This document shows positions 32,397 to 42,146 of a DNA stretch of 64,000 bases, one piece after another. The DNA is from Bradyrhizobium sp. WSM3983 (GTDB lineage: Bacteria > Pseudomonadota > Alphaproteobacteria > Rhizobiales > Xanthobacteraceae). A program made the position numbers and the translations under genes. The stretch is from assembly GCF_000473045.1 (NCBI RefSeq), contig NZ_KI421489.1, positions 62,192 through 126,191 of the forward strand. Direction: 5' to 3'. The notes below the pieces were generated by a model, which saw only the letters and a list, made by a program, of their open reading frames with translations, ran no database searches and was not told where the DNA came from. Numbering within the stretch: position 1 is the first letter of the stretch; the number at the start of each line of letters is the position of its first letter.

Positions 32397-33437
32397 GTGG
32401 AAGCCGTGACCAAGACGCCGGAACGCGAGGCGTTCTACAAGAAGATCGACGGCGAGAATCTCACCGCGCTGTGGACGGTGATGAGCGATTTGATCACGCC
32501 GGAGCCGAAGAGCGCCTGCCGTCCGCACCTTTGGAAGTTCGATGTCATCCGCGACTACATGACCGAGGCCGGCAAGCTGATCACCGCCAAGGAAGCCGAA
32601 CGGCGGGTGCTGGTGCTGGAGAATCCGGGCCTGCGCGGACAATCCAAGATCACGACATCGCTCTATGCCGGCGTGCAGATGGTGGTGCCCGGCGACGTCG
32701 CGCCCGCGCACCGTCACAGCCAGTCGGCGCTGCGCTTCGTGCTCGAAGGCAAAGGCGCCCACACGGCTGTCGACGGCGAGCGCACGGCAATGGAGCCCGG
32801 CGATTTCATCATCACGCCGTCGATGACCTGGCACGATCATTCCAACGAAACTGATGAGCCGATGTTCTGGCTCGACGGTCTCGATATTCCGCTGGTGCAG
32901 TTTTTCGATTGCTCGTTTGCCGAAGGCTCCAAGGACGACCAGCAGAAGATCACAAAGCCCGCCGGCGACAGCTTTGCCCGCTACGGCCACAATCTGCTGC
33001 CGGTTGATGTGAAGCGGTCATCGAAGACCTCGCCGATTTTCAGCTATCCCTATGCCTACACCCGCGAAGCGCTTGAGAAGGCCAGGACGAGCCAGGAGTG
33101 GGACGCCTGCCACGGGCTAAAGCTCAAGTTCAGCAACCCCGAGACCGGCGACTTTGCGATGCCGACCATCGGCACGTTCATTCAGTTGCTGCCCAAGGGG
33201 TTCAAAACCGCACGCTACCGCGCGACCGATGCGACCGTGTTCTGTCCGATCGAAGGCCGAGGCCGCAGCCGCATCGGCGATACCATTTTCGAGTGGGGCC
33301 CGCGCGATCTGTTCGTGGTGCCCAGCTGGCAGTGGGTGACTCACGAGGCGGATGAGGATGCCGTGCTGTTCAGCTTCTCGGACCGGCCGGTGCAGCAGAA
33401 GCTCGATCTGTTTCGCGAGGATCGCGGGAACGCGTGA
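32397..33437 (+). CDS. Gentisate 1,2-dioxygenase
   Basis: 346 residues from GTG 32397, preceded by AAGGGGG; the frame upstream to 32325 crosses the operator. The bicupin fold is clear: PAHRHSQSALRFVLEGKGAHT and TPSMTWHDHSN give the three-His iron site (HRH and HDH) of the first cupin; a second degenerate cupin covers about 250-330 (ATDATVFCPIEGRGRSRIG, FVVPSWQWVTHE). It cleaves gentisate to maleylpyruvate with oxygen and Fe(II). It completes the aryl-CoA hydroxylase and isomerase genes around it. Confidence 0.95.
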   Translation: MEAVTKTPEREAFYKKIDGENLTALWTVMSDLITPEPKSACRPHLWKFDVIRDYMTEAGKLITAKEAERRVLVLENPGLRGQSKITTSLYAGVQMVVPGDVAPAHRHSQSALRFVLEGKGAHTAVDGERTAMEPGDFIITPSMTWHDHSNETDEPMFWLDGLDIPLVQFFDCSFAEGSKDDQQKITKPAGDSFARYGHNLLPVDVKRSSKTSPIFSYPYAYTREALEKARTSQEWDACHGLKLKFSNPETGDFAMPTIGTFIQLLPKGFKTARYRATDATVFCPIEGRGRSRIGDTIFEWGPRDLFVVPSWQWVTHEADEDAVLFSFSDRPVQQKLDLFREDRGNA

Positions 33438-33465
33438 GGCGGAGTGCGCGCGCCTCACATTCAGT

Positions 33466-33604
33466 GTCGTCCCGGCGAAGGCCGGGACCCATAACCCCAG
33501 GCAGAAGTTTTGGCGAAGATTCGTAGTTAGGTCTTCGTCGGTACAGGGACTGCCCTTCCTCGATAGATCACGCGGTATGGGTCCCGGCCTTCGCCGGGAC
33601 GACG
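33466..33604. repeat. Long inverted repeat, CCCGGCGAAGGCCGGG family, copy 3
   Basis: GTCGTCCCGGCGAAGGCCGG at the left and its reverse complement at the right end bracket a centre that begins ATAACCCCAGGCAGAAGTTT. The centre resembles copies 4 and 6. It lies between the convergent dioxygenase and permease genes. Confidence 0.95.
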
Positions 33605-33610
33605 GTTTGG

Positions 33611-34424
33611 CTACCGCCAGTGCAACAACCGCGTCTCCAGCAAATTAATCACCTTCCCCACCACAAGCCCGAACACCGACAGGATCACCACGCCCGCGAG
33701 CAGCTGATCCGTCTGCATGAGATTGCCGGCCTGGAGCACGAAGGCGCCGATGCCGTATTGCGCGCCAATCATCTCGGCGCTGACGACGAGCAGCAGCGCG
33801 ACGGAGGCGGTGATGCGGAAGCCGGCGAGGATCGCGGGTAGTGCGCCGGGCCAGACCACCTTGCGCACGATGGTGGCGAAGGGAACGTTGAAGCTTTGCG
33901 CCATGCGGATCAGGTTGCGCGGCACGGCGTCGACGCCGCTATAGACCGAGATCGCGGTCGAGAAGAACACCCCGAGTGCAATCGTCGCGATCTTCGGCTC
34001 TTCGCCGATGCCGAGCCAGAGGATCAAGAGCGGCAATAGCGCGATCTTCGGGATCGGGAACAGCGCCGAGATGAAGGTGATGCCGACGCTGCGCGCAAGC
34101 CGCGACAAGCCGATGGCGAAGCCGACCGCAATGCCGGCCGCGGTGCCGAGCAGCCAGCCGACGCCGATGCGCAGCAGCGACGCCGAGAGGTGCTGCCAGA
34201 GCGCGCCCGACATTGCGAGCTGGTAGATCGCCCGCACGATGGCCGACGGCGCCGGCAGGAACAACGGATTGACGAGGCCGGTGCTGCCGGCTGCCTGCCA
34301 GATCGCAATGACGATCGCGAGCGCGATCCAGCCGCCGAAACGACTGCTCGCGGGCACGAAGCCCGCGCCGCGAAAGCGGACACGCCGCGTCGTGTCGTCC
34401 TTGGCTGATATATCCGTCGCGCGA

Positions 34425-34432
<8 letters not shown>
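33611..34432 (-). CDS. ABC transporter permease (SsuC/TauC type)
   Basis: 273 residues from ATG 34432, overlapping the ATPase by eight bases; an in-frame start at 34453 is further inside it. Six membrane helices and the EAA loop (FNVPFATIVRKVVWPGALPAILAGF) are present. PLFLPAPSAIVRAIY is the usual N-terminal mark of this family. It is the last gene of the four-gene importer unit. Confidence 0.93.
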
Positions 34433-35198
<766 letters not shown>

Positions 35199-35216
35199 GC
35201 GTTGCCTTCCACTCTC

Positions 35217-35345
35217 GACCCGTCATCCTGAGGTGCTCGCGAAGCGAGCCTCGAAGGATGCATGGCCCGGATGCAGCGGGGCCGCTCATCCTTCGAGGCT
35301 CGCCTTGCGGAAGACCGCAAGTCGAGCACCTCAGGATGACGGGTC
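35217..35345. repeat. Palindromic intergenic repeat, CGTCATCCTGAGG family
   Basis: GACCCGTCATCCTGAGGTGC... at 35217-35239 and its 23-base perfect reverse complement at 35323-35345 bracket inner arms CATCCTTCGAGGCTCG and the reverse. It sits inside an importer operon, between ATPase and binding-protein genes, so may lower downstream expression. Confidence 0.9.
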
Positions 35346-35364
35346 TGGAAAGGTGCGCGCAGCA

Positions 35365-36369
35365 TCAATCCGCCTTCACAAAATCCTTGGCAATGATCGC
35401 ACTCGCATCAAAGCCCTTGTCGGCAAAGCCCTGCTCCTGCAGCCATTTGATCTGGTTGTCGACGTTCTTCACGTCGAGCTTGCCGTCCGGATCGATATAG
35501 GCGCAGTTGCCGACCACCTGCTCGACCGGCAGGTTAGTGTATTTGGCGATGATCTCCAGCAGCGGCCTGGTCTTGTCGTTGATCGGCGCAACGCCGTCCT
35601 TCATCGAAGCGAGAATGACGTCGTGATATTCGCGATCGGCCTTGGCCAGCGCGCCGAGCAGTTTCGTCACCAGCACCTTGTTGGTCAGCGTCTTCGGCGA
35701 GGCGAACACCGCGCCCAATTGCCAGGGCGTCTCGTCGCCGACCCAGCCCAGGAATTTTGCGCCGCCTTCGTCCATCAGCTTCCGCGCGGTGGAGATGGGA
35801 AGCAGCGCCGCATCGACGGTCTCGCCCTTCAGCGCGGCGGCTGCGTTCGACAATGACTGCAGCGGCACGATCTTCACCTCAGCGAGCTTGAAGCCGTATT
35901 TGTCGGCGAGCAGGCCGAGCGAATAATGGAAGGATGATCCGACCTGGGTCATCGCGATGCGCTTGCCCGCGAGATCCTTCGGCGTCTTGAGCCCGGCGGC
36001 GTAGGCGTTGTTGCTGGCGAAATAGCCGATCAGGGGATAGCCGGCCTTCTCGCGGCTCATGCCGCCGATCACCTTCAGCACACCCTTGCCGGCGAGATTG
36101 TAGAGGCCTGCGGTGAAAGCCGTGACACCGAAATCGACATCACCCGAGGTGGTGGCGACCGCGATCGGCTGCGCCGCATCGAAGAATTTCAGCTCGACGT
36201 CGAGGCCGGCCTCGCGGAAATAGCCCTTGTCCTGCGCGATGAAGACCGGCGCGGAGGACGACAGGCGGAGCACGCCGATCTTGGCCTTCAGTGCGTCGTC
36301 GGCCCTGGCCGTGCCCATCGCCATCATCGCCAAAAGGCCAGCTGCCGCGAGCCGCGCAATCCCGATCAT
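35365..36369 (-). CDS. ABC transporter substrate-binding protein, NMT1-like
   Basis: 334 residues with a signal peptide (IARLAAAGLLAMMAMGTARA). The NMT1/SsuA-like pattern APVFIAQDKGYFREAGLDVELKFFDAAQPI, GDVDFGVTAF, KDLAGKRIAMTQVGSSFHYSLGLLADKYG is clear. The ligand is unknown; the family takes sulfonates, nitrate, pyrimidines or aromatic acids. Transcribed after an FAD oxidoreductase gene (33-base gap). Confidence 0.9.
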   Translation of the reverse strand: MIGIARLAAAGLLAMMAMGTARADDALKAKIGVLRLSSSAPVFIAQDKGYFREAGLDVELKFFDAAQPIAVATTSGDVDFGVTAFTAGLYNLAGKGVLKVIGGMSREKAGYPLIGYFASNNAYAAGLKTPKDLAGKRIAMTQVGSSFHYSLGLLADKYGFKLAEVKIVPLQSLSNAAAALKGETVDAALLPISTARKLMDEGGAKFLGWVGDETPWQLGAVFASPKTLTNKVLVTKLLGALAKADREYHDVILASMKDGVAPINDKTRPLLEIIAKYTNLPVEQVVGNCAYIDPDGKLDVKNVDNQIKWLQEQGFADKGFDASAIIAKDFVKAD

Positions 36370-36402
36370 CCCGCTTCCTCCAATGGTTCTTCTTGCAGTC
36401 CG

Positions 36403-37767
36403 TTACAGGCCCTCGGGCACCGGCTGGTTCCGCCCGATGAAGGCGCCCTGTTGTTTCAACGTTTCCTGCAATTTTTCAATGGGTAAGTCACGCGGGATCC
36501 GGTTTCCGGACAGCGCCAGGGCGGCTGCGGAACCGGCCGCCTCCCCCATCACGAAACAGGCCCCGGAGACCCGCGCCGCCGACTGGCCCTCATGGGTCAT
36601 CGAGGCACAGCGGCCGGCGACCAGGAGGTTATCGACGCCCTCTGGCACCAGCATCCGGTACGGCAGCTCGTTATAGCCGCGCGATTCCGGGATCGGCGGG
36701 AAGGTGAAGACGACATCGCCTGGAACGTGGGCCTCGATCGGCCAGCCATTGACGCCGATGGAATCCTCGAACGAGGCGCAGCCGAGCACGTCCTCGCCGC
36801 TGAGTTGGTAGCCGCCCCTGATGCGGCGGGTCTCGCGGATGCCGAGTTGCGGCGGCAGATCGACGATATAGGACTTTTCAAAACCGGGGACGGTGCGCAG
36901 GAATTCAAAGGCGGCGAGCGCCTGCTTGCGGCCCTCGATCTCGCCGCGGGTGAGATCGTCGGGCTCGACGCCGTTGATGGCGTGGCCGTCCTCGCGCGCC
37001 ACTTGCGTAAAATTCACCCGCCATTCGATGCCGGATTTTTGCGGCCGCACGATCGCGCTCTTGCGCGGAAATTCGTGGGTGCCGGCAGCGAGCGCCTGCT
37101 CCATCAATTGCGGGATGGTCCGCCAGGCATCGCCCGCCCTTGCGGGATCGATGCCGTTGAGGCGGAGCATCATCGACGGGTACATCGGATGACCGTGCTC
37201 ATCGCCAATGTCGAACGGCGCACCGGCCCAGACGGCGAGATCGCCATCGCCGGAGCAGTCGATGAAGATCTCTGAGCGCACCGCCTGCCGACCGGCCTTG
37301 GTCTCCACCATCAGCGCATCGATGCGGCGGTTACCGCCCATCACCACGCCGGCACCAAGCGCGTGGAAGAGAATGTGCACCTTGTGGCTGGCCAGCAATT
37401 CGTCGGCCGCGATCTTGTAGGCCGCGGTGTCATAGGCCTGGGCAAAGACCTTGCCGAGGATCAGATGCGGCGCGTTGAGGCCGTTGAGATGATCGATCCG
37501 CGCCAGCAGATCGGACGCCATGCCCTGCACCAGCCGATGGGCCTGGCCATAGACATTGCCATGCAGGCCACAAAAATTGGTGACGCCGGCCGCCGTACCC
37601 ATGCCGCCGAGAAAACCGTAACGCTCGACCAGCAGCGTCTTGCGGCCAGCGCGCGCGGCCGAGGCCGCAGCGACGATGCCGGCCGGGCCGCCGCCGAGCA
37701 CGACAACTTCATATTCGCCGTAAAGCGGCACCTGGCGCGCCGGTTCTTCGATCGTCGTGGCCCGCAT
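36403..37767 (-). CDS. FAD-dependent oxidoreductase (FAD_oxidored family)
   Basis: 454 residues. The N-terminal VVVLGGGPAGIVAAASAARAG and KTLLVERYGFLGGMGTAAGV are the FAD-binding marks of the PF12831 family, IDCSGDGDLAVWAGAPF the second FAD segment, and NLLVAGRCASMTHEGQSAARVSGACFVMGEAAG the C-terminal one (given in parts). It is the first gene of a unit with an NMT1-type importer, so it probably oxidises the imported compound. A LysR gene is divergent 109 bases away and likely controls the unit. Confidence 0.88.
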   Translation of the reverse strand: MRATTIEEPARQVPLYGEYEVVVLGGGPAGIVAAASAARAGRKTLLVERYGFLGGMGTAAGVTNFCGLHGNVYGQAHRLVQGMASDLLARIDHLNGLNAPHLILGKVFAQAYDTAAYKIAADELLASHKVHILFHALGAGVVMGGNRRIDALMVETKAGRQAVRSEIFIDCSGDGDLAVWAGAPFDIGDEHGHPMYPSMMLRLNGIDPARAGDAWRTIPQLMEQALAAGTHEFPRKSAIVRPQKSGIEWRVNFTQVAREDGHAINGVEPDDLTRGEIEGRKQALAAFEFLRTVPGFEKSYIVDLPPQLGIRETRRIRGGYQLSGEDVLGCASFEDSIGVNGWPIEAHVPGDVVFTFPPIPESRGYNELPYRMLVPEGVDNLLVAGRCASMTHEGQSAARVSGACFVMGEAAGSAAALALSGNRIPRDLPIEKLQETLKQQGAFIGRNQPVPEGL

Positions 37768-37876
37768 GGCGCGTCCTTCCCAAATCTCTTGCTTGAGGCC
37801 GACTATGAATTAACGCAGCTCACGCTACAATCCACCAAAATATGCGATCAGCTTTCTCGAATCGCGAAAGGTCGAG

Positions 37877-38761
37877 ATGGACATTCTGGTGAACTTGCAG
37901 GCTTTTCTCGCCACCGCGGACGCAGCCGGCTTCTCCGCCGCCGCGCGAAAACTCGGTGTCTCGACCTCGGTGGTGGCAAAACGCGTCACCCAGCTGGAGG
38001 CGCGGATCGGCACGCCGCTGTTTCACCGCTCGACCCGGCAATTGCGGCTGACCGACGCTGGTCAACGCTATGTGCATCGCGCGCGCAGTGTGGTCACCGA
38101 CGCCACCGATTTGCTCTCGCGCATGGGCGAGAAAGGCCACGATCTCGTCGACCACCTCCGCATCAAGGCGCCGACCTCGCTGACGGTGGCGCGACTTGCG
38201 GACGCGTTCAGCGCGTTTCAGACCCAGAATCCACGGCTGAAGCTCGAGATCGTGCTGATCGATCGTCCGGTCGATCCGGTGACCGAGGGATTCGACATTG
38301 CCATCGGCGCCTTCCCGCATTCTTTCGGCGGTGTGGTCGACGAACCGCTGTGCGCGCTGAAGCGGCTGCTCTGCGCTTCGCCAGCCTATTTGAAAAAGCA
38401 CGGCACGCCAAAACATCCGCGCGATCTCGTCGAGCATCGCTGCCTCAGCTTCCTGCCGACCGGCCCGGAATGGATCTTTGACGGACCGCGCGGCCGCATC
38501 AGCATTCAGGTCAGCCCGCTACTCTCGTCCAACGAGGGACATGTGCTGGCGCGCAGCGCCATCGCCGGCAACGGCATCGCGCTGATGTCACATTATCTGG
38601 TCGCCGACGCCTTGCGTGACGGCACACTGAAGCCGGTGCTGCTCGACTTTCCGATTCCGGAATTGTGGGTGAAGGCCGCCATCCCCGAGCGTCGGCGCAA
38701 CGCCGCCGCGGTGCAGGCGCTGCTGACTTTGCTGAAAACGTCACTCGCACCTTCGCTGTAA
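37877..38761 (+). CDS. LysR family transcriptional regulator
   Basis: 294 residues from ATG 37877. The helix-turn-helix is at about residues 1-60: VNLQAFLATADAAGFSAAARKLGVSTSVVAKRVTQLEARIG. The ligand domain is LTVARLADAFSAFQTQNPRLKLEIVL and following. It is divergent from the FAD oxidoreductase and ABC genes and is their probable activator. The spacer contains AT-rich sequence but no clear T-N11-A pair that I can assign with confidence. Confidence 0.93.
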   Translation: MDILVNLQAFLATADAAGFSAAARKLGVSTSVVAKRVTQLEARIGTPLFHRSTRQLRLTDAGQRYVHRARSVVTDATDLLSRMGEKGHDLVDHLRIKAPTSLTVARLADAFSAFQTQNPRLKLEIVLIDRPVDPVTEGFDIAIGAFPHSFGGVVDEPLCALKRLLCASPAYLKKHGTPKHPRDLVEHRCLSFLPTGPEWIFDGPRGRISIQVSPLLSSNEGHVLARSAIAGNGIALMSHYLVADALRDGTLKPVLLDFPIPELWVKAAIPERRRNAAAVQALLTLLKTSLAPSL

Positions 38762-38790
38762 GCCTTGTCAAATATGCAGCAGCCGTAGCC

Positions 38791-39594
38791 TCAGCCTTTC
38801 CCGCCGCCCCAATTCGCCGCCCGCTTCTCGGCAAACGACGCCAGGCCCTCCGCCGCCTCCGCGCTCTGGCGCTTGAGCGAATGCAGTTGGACGAGCCGCG
38901 CGTACGCCGCATCGTCCACCGCCATTCCGCCGAATGAGCTCTCCAGCGCGAGCCGCTTGGTCTCCGCCATCGCCTCCGGGCCGTTGGCGAGCAGCTGTTC
39001 GACCACCTTGGCGCCGGCGGCTTCGAGATCGGCGAGCGGCACGACGTCGTGGACAAGGCCGACGCGGCGGGCGTCCTCGGCGCCAAAACGTTCGCCGGTC
39101 AGCGCGTAACGGCGGACTTGCCGTACACTCATGGCGTCGCAGAGCTGGGGGATGATGATGGCGGCGGTCAGGCCCCAGCGCACCTCGGTGATCGAGAACA
39201 AGGCGTTGTCGGCGGCGATCACGACATCGCAGGCTGCAATCACGCCAGTTCCGCCGCCGAAACAGCCGCCTTGCACCAGCGCCACGGTCGGGATCGGCAA
39301 TGTGTTGAGCCGCTGCACCACCTCGAACGTCGCCCGCGACGCCGCCTCGTTGGCCTCAGGCGATTGCGGCCGCACGCCGTTGATCCATTTGAGGTCGGCG
39401 CCGGCCTGGAAGTGCTTGCCATTGCCCCTGAGCACGACAACACGAAGGTTGGGCTTCTTGCCGAGTTCGTCCATGGCCGCGAGGACGCCGGCGATCAGGG
39501 CGCCGTCATAGGCGTTGTTGACCTCCGGGCGGTTGAGCTTGACGGTCGCAACCCCACGCTCGTCGAGGGTCCACAGGACAGGGCTGGCAGTCAT
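38791..39594 (-). CDS. Enoyl-CoA hydratase/isomerase family protein
   Basis: 267 residues from ATG 39594, with GGAGG well placed; a TTG at 39612 is a less likely start. Crotonase motifs: NGKHFQAGADLKWI and GGCFGGGTGVIAACDVVIAADNALFSITEVRWGL, which hold the oxyanion-hole backbone and the Glu near TEVRWGL. The exact substrate is unknown; leucine or isoleucine catabolic hydratases are similar. Transcribed alone between divergent and convergent neighbours. Confidence 0.9.
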   Translation of the reverse strand: MTASPVLWTLDERGVATVKLNRPEVNNAYDGALIAGVLAAMDELGKKPNLRVVVLRGNGKHFQAGADLKWINGVRPQSPEANEAASRATFEVVQRLNTLPIPTVALVQGGCFGGGTGVIAACDVVIAADNALFSITEVRWGLTAAIIIPQLCDAMSVRQVRRYALTGERFGAEDARRVGLVHDVVPLADLEAAGAKVVEQLLANGPEAMAETKRLALESSFGGMAVDDAAYARLVQLHSLKRQSAEAAEGLASFAEKRAANWGGGKG

Positions 39595-39752
39595 CGGCGA
39601 TCCTCCGATCAACTTGATTGCCGCGCACTATGGACGAGGCAACGCATCCGGATCCATATCTTTCCAGCGTGGGGCAGCCGCGCCCATCGCATGGCGGGTT
39701 GTGTCATGCTGCCGCCGGGCGACGACCAAGAGATTAGGGACGGGACATATTT

Positions 39753-40727
39753 ATGCGCATCTGCATTTTCGGCTCGGGCGCCGTCGGAAGCCATCTCGCG
39801 GTCAGGCTTGCGCGCGCCGGCCACGAGGTCTCATGCGTGATGCGCGGCGCGCATCTAGAGGCGGTGCGGGCCAACGGCCTCAAGCTGCGCGTCGGCGATT
39901 CCGAGGTCTCGGCCAAGGTGAGCGCCTCCGGCGACCCGGCCCAGCTCGGCCCGCAGGACGTGGTGATCTCGACGCTGAAGGCCACGGCACTCACCGGACT
40001 GGTCTCCAGCATCAAACCGCTGCTCCAGGACGATACCGCGATCGTGTTCGCCCAGAACGGCATTCCCTGGTGGTACGGTATCGGCCTGCCGCCGCGACAC
40101 CCGACGCCGCCGGACATTTCCTTCCTCGATCCTGGCGGACGCCTGCGCGCCTGCATCCCGAAGGAGCGGATCATCGGTGGGGTGATCTTCTCCTCCAACG
40201 AGGTGACCGCGCCCGGCGTAGTGCAGAACCTGACGCCGGACCGCAATCGCCTCTTGATTGGCGAATGCGACGACCGCAATTGCGAGCGCATCACCAAACT
40301 CCGCAGCGTGTTCAACGACGCGCGGCTGGAATCGCCGTCAGTGGCCGAGATCCGCGAGGCGATCTGGTCAAAGCTGCTGACCAACATGTCGCTGTCGGTG
40401 CTGTGCCTGCTCACCGGACAGACCGCGCGCGGCGTGCGCGACGATCCCGCCTTCGCCGAGCTCATTCCGCGCATGCTGAACGAGGCCAACGACATCGCCC
40501 ACCATTTCATCCCCGAGGTCAAGCGCGTGACGCGCAGCGGTCCCGCCCCAAACCACAAGCCGTCGCTGCTGCAGGATTACGAGCTCGGGCGCGCCATGGA
40601 GATCGACGTGCTGGTGAAGGCGCCCGCCGCCTTCGCGCGCACCGCCGGCCTATCGACACCGACGCTTGATCTCATTGCAGCGCTCGCGATCCAGAAGGCG
40701 CGCGACAAGGGGCTTTATTCGGCCTGA
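39753..40727 (+). CDS. 2-dehydropantoate 2-reductase family protein (PanE/ApbA), first copy
   Basis: 324 residues. GSGAVGSHLAVRLARAGHEV is the NADP-binding fold, KATALTGLVSSIKPLL and AQNGIPWW the usual middle motifs, and KLLTNMSLSVLCLLTG the catalytic Lys-Asn region. PanE reduces ketopantoate for pantothenate synthesis, but panB and panC are absent and the genome has a second copy at 55927, so the substrate may differ. Stop three bases before the convergent hydrolase. Confidence 0.85.
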   Translation: MRICIFGSGAVGSHLAVRLARAGHEVSCVMRGAHLEAVRANGLKLRVGDSEVSAKVSASGDPAQLGPQDVVISTLKATALTGLVSSIKPLLQDDTAIVFAQNGIPWWYGIGLPPRHPTPPDISFLDPGGRLRACIPKERIIGGVIFSSNEVTAPGVVQNLTPDRNRLLIGECDDRNCERITKLRSVFNDARLESPSVAEIREAIWSKLLTNMSLSVLCLLTGQTARGVRDDPAFAELIPRMLNEANDIAHHFIPEVKRVTRSGPAPNHKPSLLQDYELGRAMEIDVLVKAPAAFARTAGLSTPTLDLIAALAIQKARDKGLYSA

Positions 40728-40730
40728 GCT

Positions 40731-41405
40731 TCAAGCGAGTTTATCGATCCAGGCCGCGAGCGCGTCGAGCACCTCTGTCAGCGCTTCCTCGTTGGTGCGG
40801 CCGGACTTCTTCAGCACCGCGAAGGAATGATCGGCGCCTTCGATCTCATGCAGCGTCGCCTTCGCCCCGAGCGCCACGACGACGGGCCTGAGAAGGCCGA
40901 GATCGGCGAGCCCATCTCGCGTGCCCTGAAGAAACAGCATGGGAATGGCGACGCCACCAAGATGCTCGGCGCGCTCGGTCGATGGCTTCTTGTCGGCATG
41001 CAGGGGGAAGCCGAGGAAGGCGAGCCCCTTTACGCCCGGCAGCGGAGTCTTCGATTGCGCCTGCGAGGTCATGCGTCCGCCGAAGGATTTTCCGCCGGCG
41101 ACGAGCTTCAATCCGGGGCAGAGCCGCGCCGCCTCCTCGACCGCCGCGCGGACGGCGGCTTGCGCGACGGCTGGCTGGTCGGGACGGCCCTGCTTGTTTT
41201 CCATGTAGGGAAAATTGAAGCGGAATGTCGCGATGCCGCGCTCGGCGAGCCCCTGCGCAATTTTGTCCATCGACGCATGCCGCATCCCCGCGCCCGCGCC
41301 GTGCGCCAGAACGTAGCAGGCGCGCGCATTGCCCGGCTGCATCAGAATCGCGGAGACCGCGCCGATGCGATCGATGTCAAGCTTGAGCTCTGTTGTGTTC
41401 GTCAT
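40731..41405 (-). CDS. Alpha/beta hydrolase, KANL3/Tex30-like
   Basis: 224 residues. VLAHGAGAGMRHASMD gives the oxyanion loop, GGKSFGGRMTSQAQS the nucleophile elbow (Ser at about residue 107), with GTRDGLADLGLL and EIEGADHSF as candidate Asp and His. This matches the KANL3/Tex30 dienelactone-hydrolase-like family. Substrate unknown. A TetR gene lies 19 bases upstream on the same strand, so the two may be one operon. Confidence 0.88.
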   Translation of the reverse strand: MTNTTELKLDIDRIGAVSAILMQPGNARACYVLAHGAGAGMRHASMDKIAQGLAERGIATFRFNFPYMENKQGRPDQPAVAQAAVRAAVEEAARLCPGLKLVAGGKSFGGRMTSQAQSKTPLPGVKGLAFLGFPLHADKKPSTERAEHLGGVAIPMLFLQGTRDGLADLGLLRPVVVALGAKATLHEIEGADHSFAVLKKSGRTNEEALTEVLDALAAWIDKLA

Positions 41406-41424
41406 GGCGCCTTGCAGCCTCGAC

Positions 41425-42075
41425 CTATGCGCCGCTCGCGGGCCAAAGATAGTTCAAGATCCGATCGAGCGTGATCGTGATCTCGCGACGTCCGGCCTCG
41501 TTCGACACAGAGCCGAATTTCTCTTCGAGCGCAAGCTTGGCAAACCCGTGAACGGTGGACCACGCCGCCGCAGCCGCCGTCTTCGCCTGCTTTGGCGTCC
41601 CGCCGACCAGTTCAGCAACGACCATTTCGAATTCGGCGCCAGCGGCTCTGCTCGCCTGCCGGAGACGTGCATCGTCGGCAAGAAGGCGCTTGTTCGCAAA
41701 CATCATCTGGAAACGGCCGGGATGCCTGAGCGCAAACCCGACATAGGCCATACCTTGTGCATGAAGCTTTTCGCGCGCGCTCCGCTTGTCGGATACCGCC
41801 TTCCTCAGGGCGTCCGCAAGCGCATCGTAACCGCGGATGGCCACTTCGGTCAAAAGGCCCTGCGCATTGCCGAAATGGTGCGACGGAGCAGCCGGCGAGA
41901 CGCCGGCGCGGCGCGCAGCTTCGCGCAACGTAAAGCCTTCAGCACCCTGCTCTGCCAGAATGGCTTCGCTAGCGGCGATCAGCGCCTCCTGCAACTCTCC
42001 GTGATGATAACCGGGCTCCGGCCTTGGCCGCGTGACCCCGGCGCTGCGCTTTGCGGAAGGGATAGGCTTCTTCAT
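41425..42075 (-). CDS. TetR family regulator with WHG-type C-terminal domain
   Basis: 216 residues from ATG 42075 (a GTG-like start at 42087 is also in frame). The HTH is at about 25-70: YHHGELQEALIAASEAILAEQG, FTLREAARRAGVSPAAPSHHF. The C-terminal AAAAAWSTVHGFAKLAL holds the WHG-type signature. It is divergent from the SDR at 42147, and ACACTGTT/AACAGTGT inverted sites lie in the gap. It probably represses both itself and the SDR. Confidence 0.92.
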   Translation of the reverse strand: MKKPIPSAKRSAGVTRPRPEPGYHHGELQEALIAASEAILAEQGAEGFTLREAARRAGVSPAAPSHHFGNAQGLLTEVAIRGYDALADALRKAVSDKRSAREKLHAQGMAYVGFALRHPGRFQMMFANKRLLADDARLRQASRAAGAEFEMVVAELVGGTPKQAKTAAAAAWSTVHGFAKLALEEKFGSVSNEAGRREITITLDRILNYLWPASGA

Positions 42076-42083
42076 GTAACTTG

Positions 42084-42131
42084 ACACTGTTCAGATTGCG
42101 ACATATCTATCTTAACAGTGTTTAGATAGAT
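42084..42131. promoter_or_regulatory. Candidate TetR operators between regulator and SDR
   Basis: ACACTGTT at 42084-42091 and AACAGTGT at 42114-42121 are inverted with their starts 30 bp apart. The second lies inside a larger dyad from 42105 to 42131 (ATCTATCTTAA and TTTAGATAGAT arms with one mismatch). The region is only 71 bases, so all of it is likely occupied by regulator and promoter. Confidence 0.65.
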
Positions 42132-42146
42132 CGGACGGAGTTCGAA

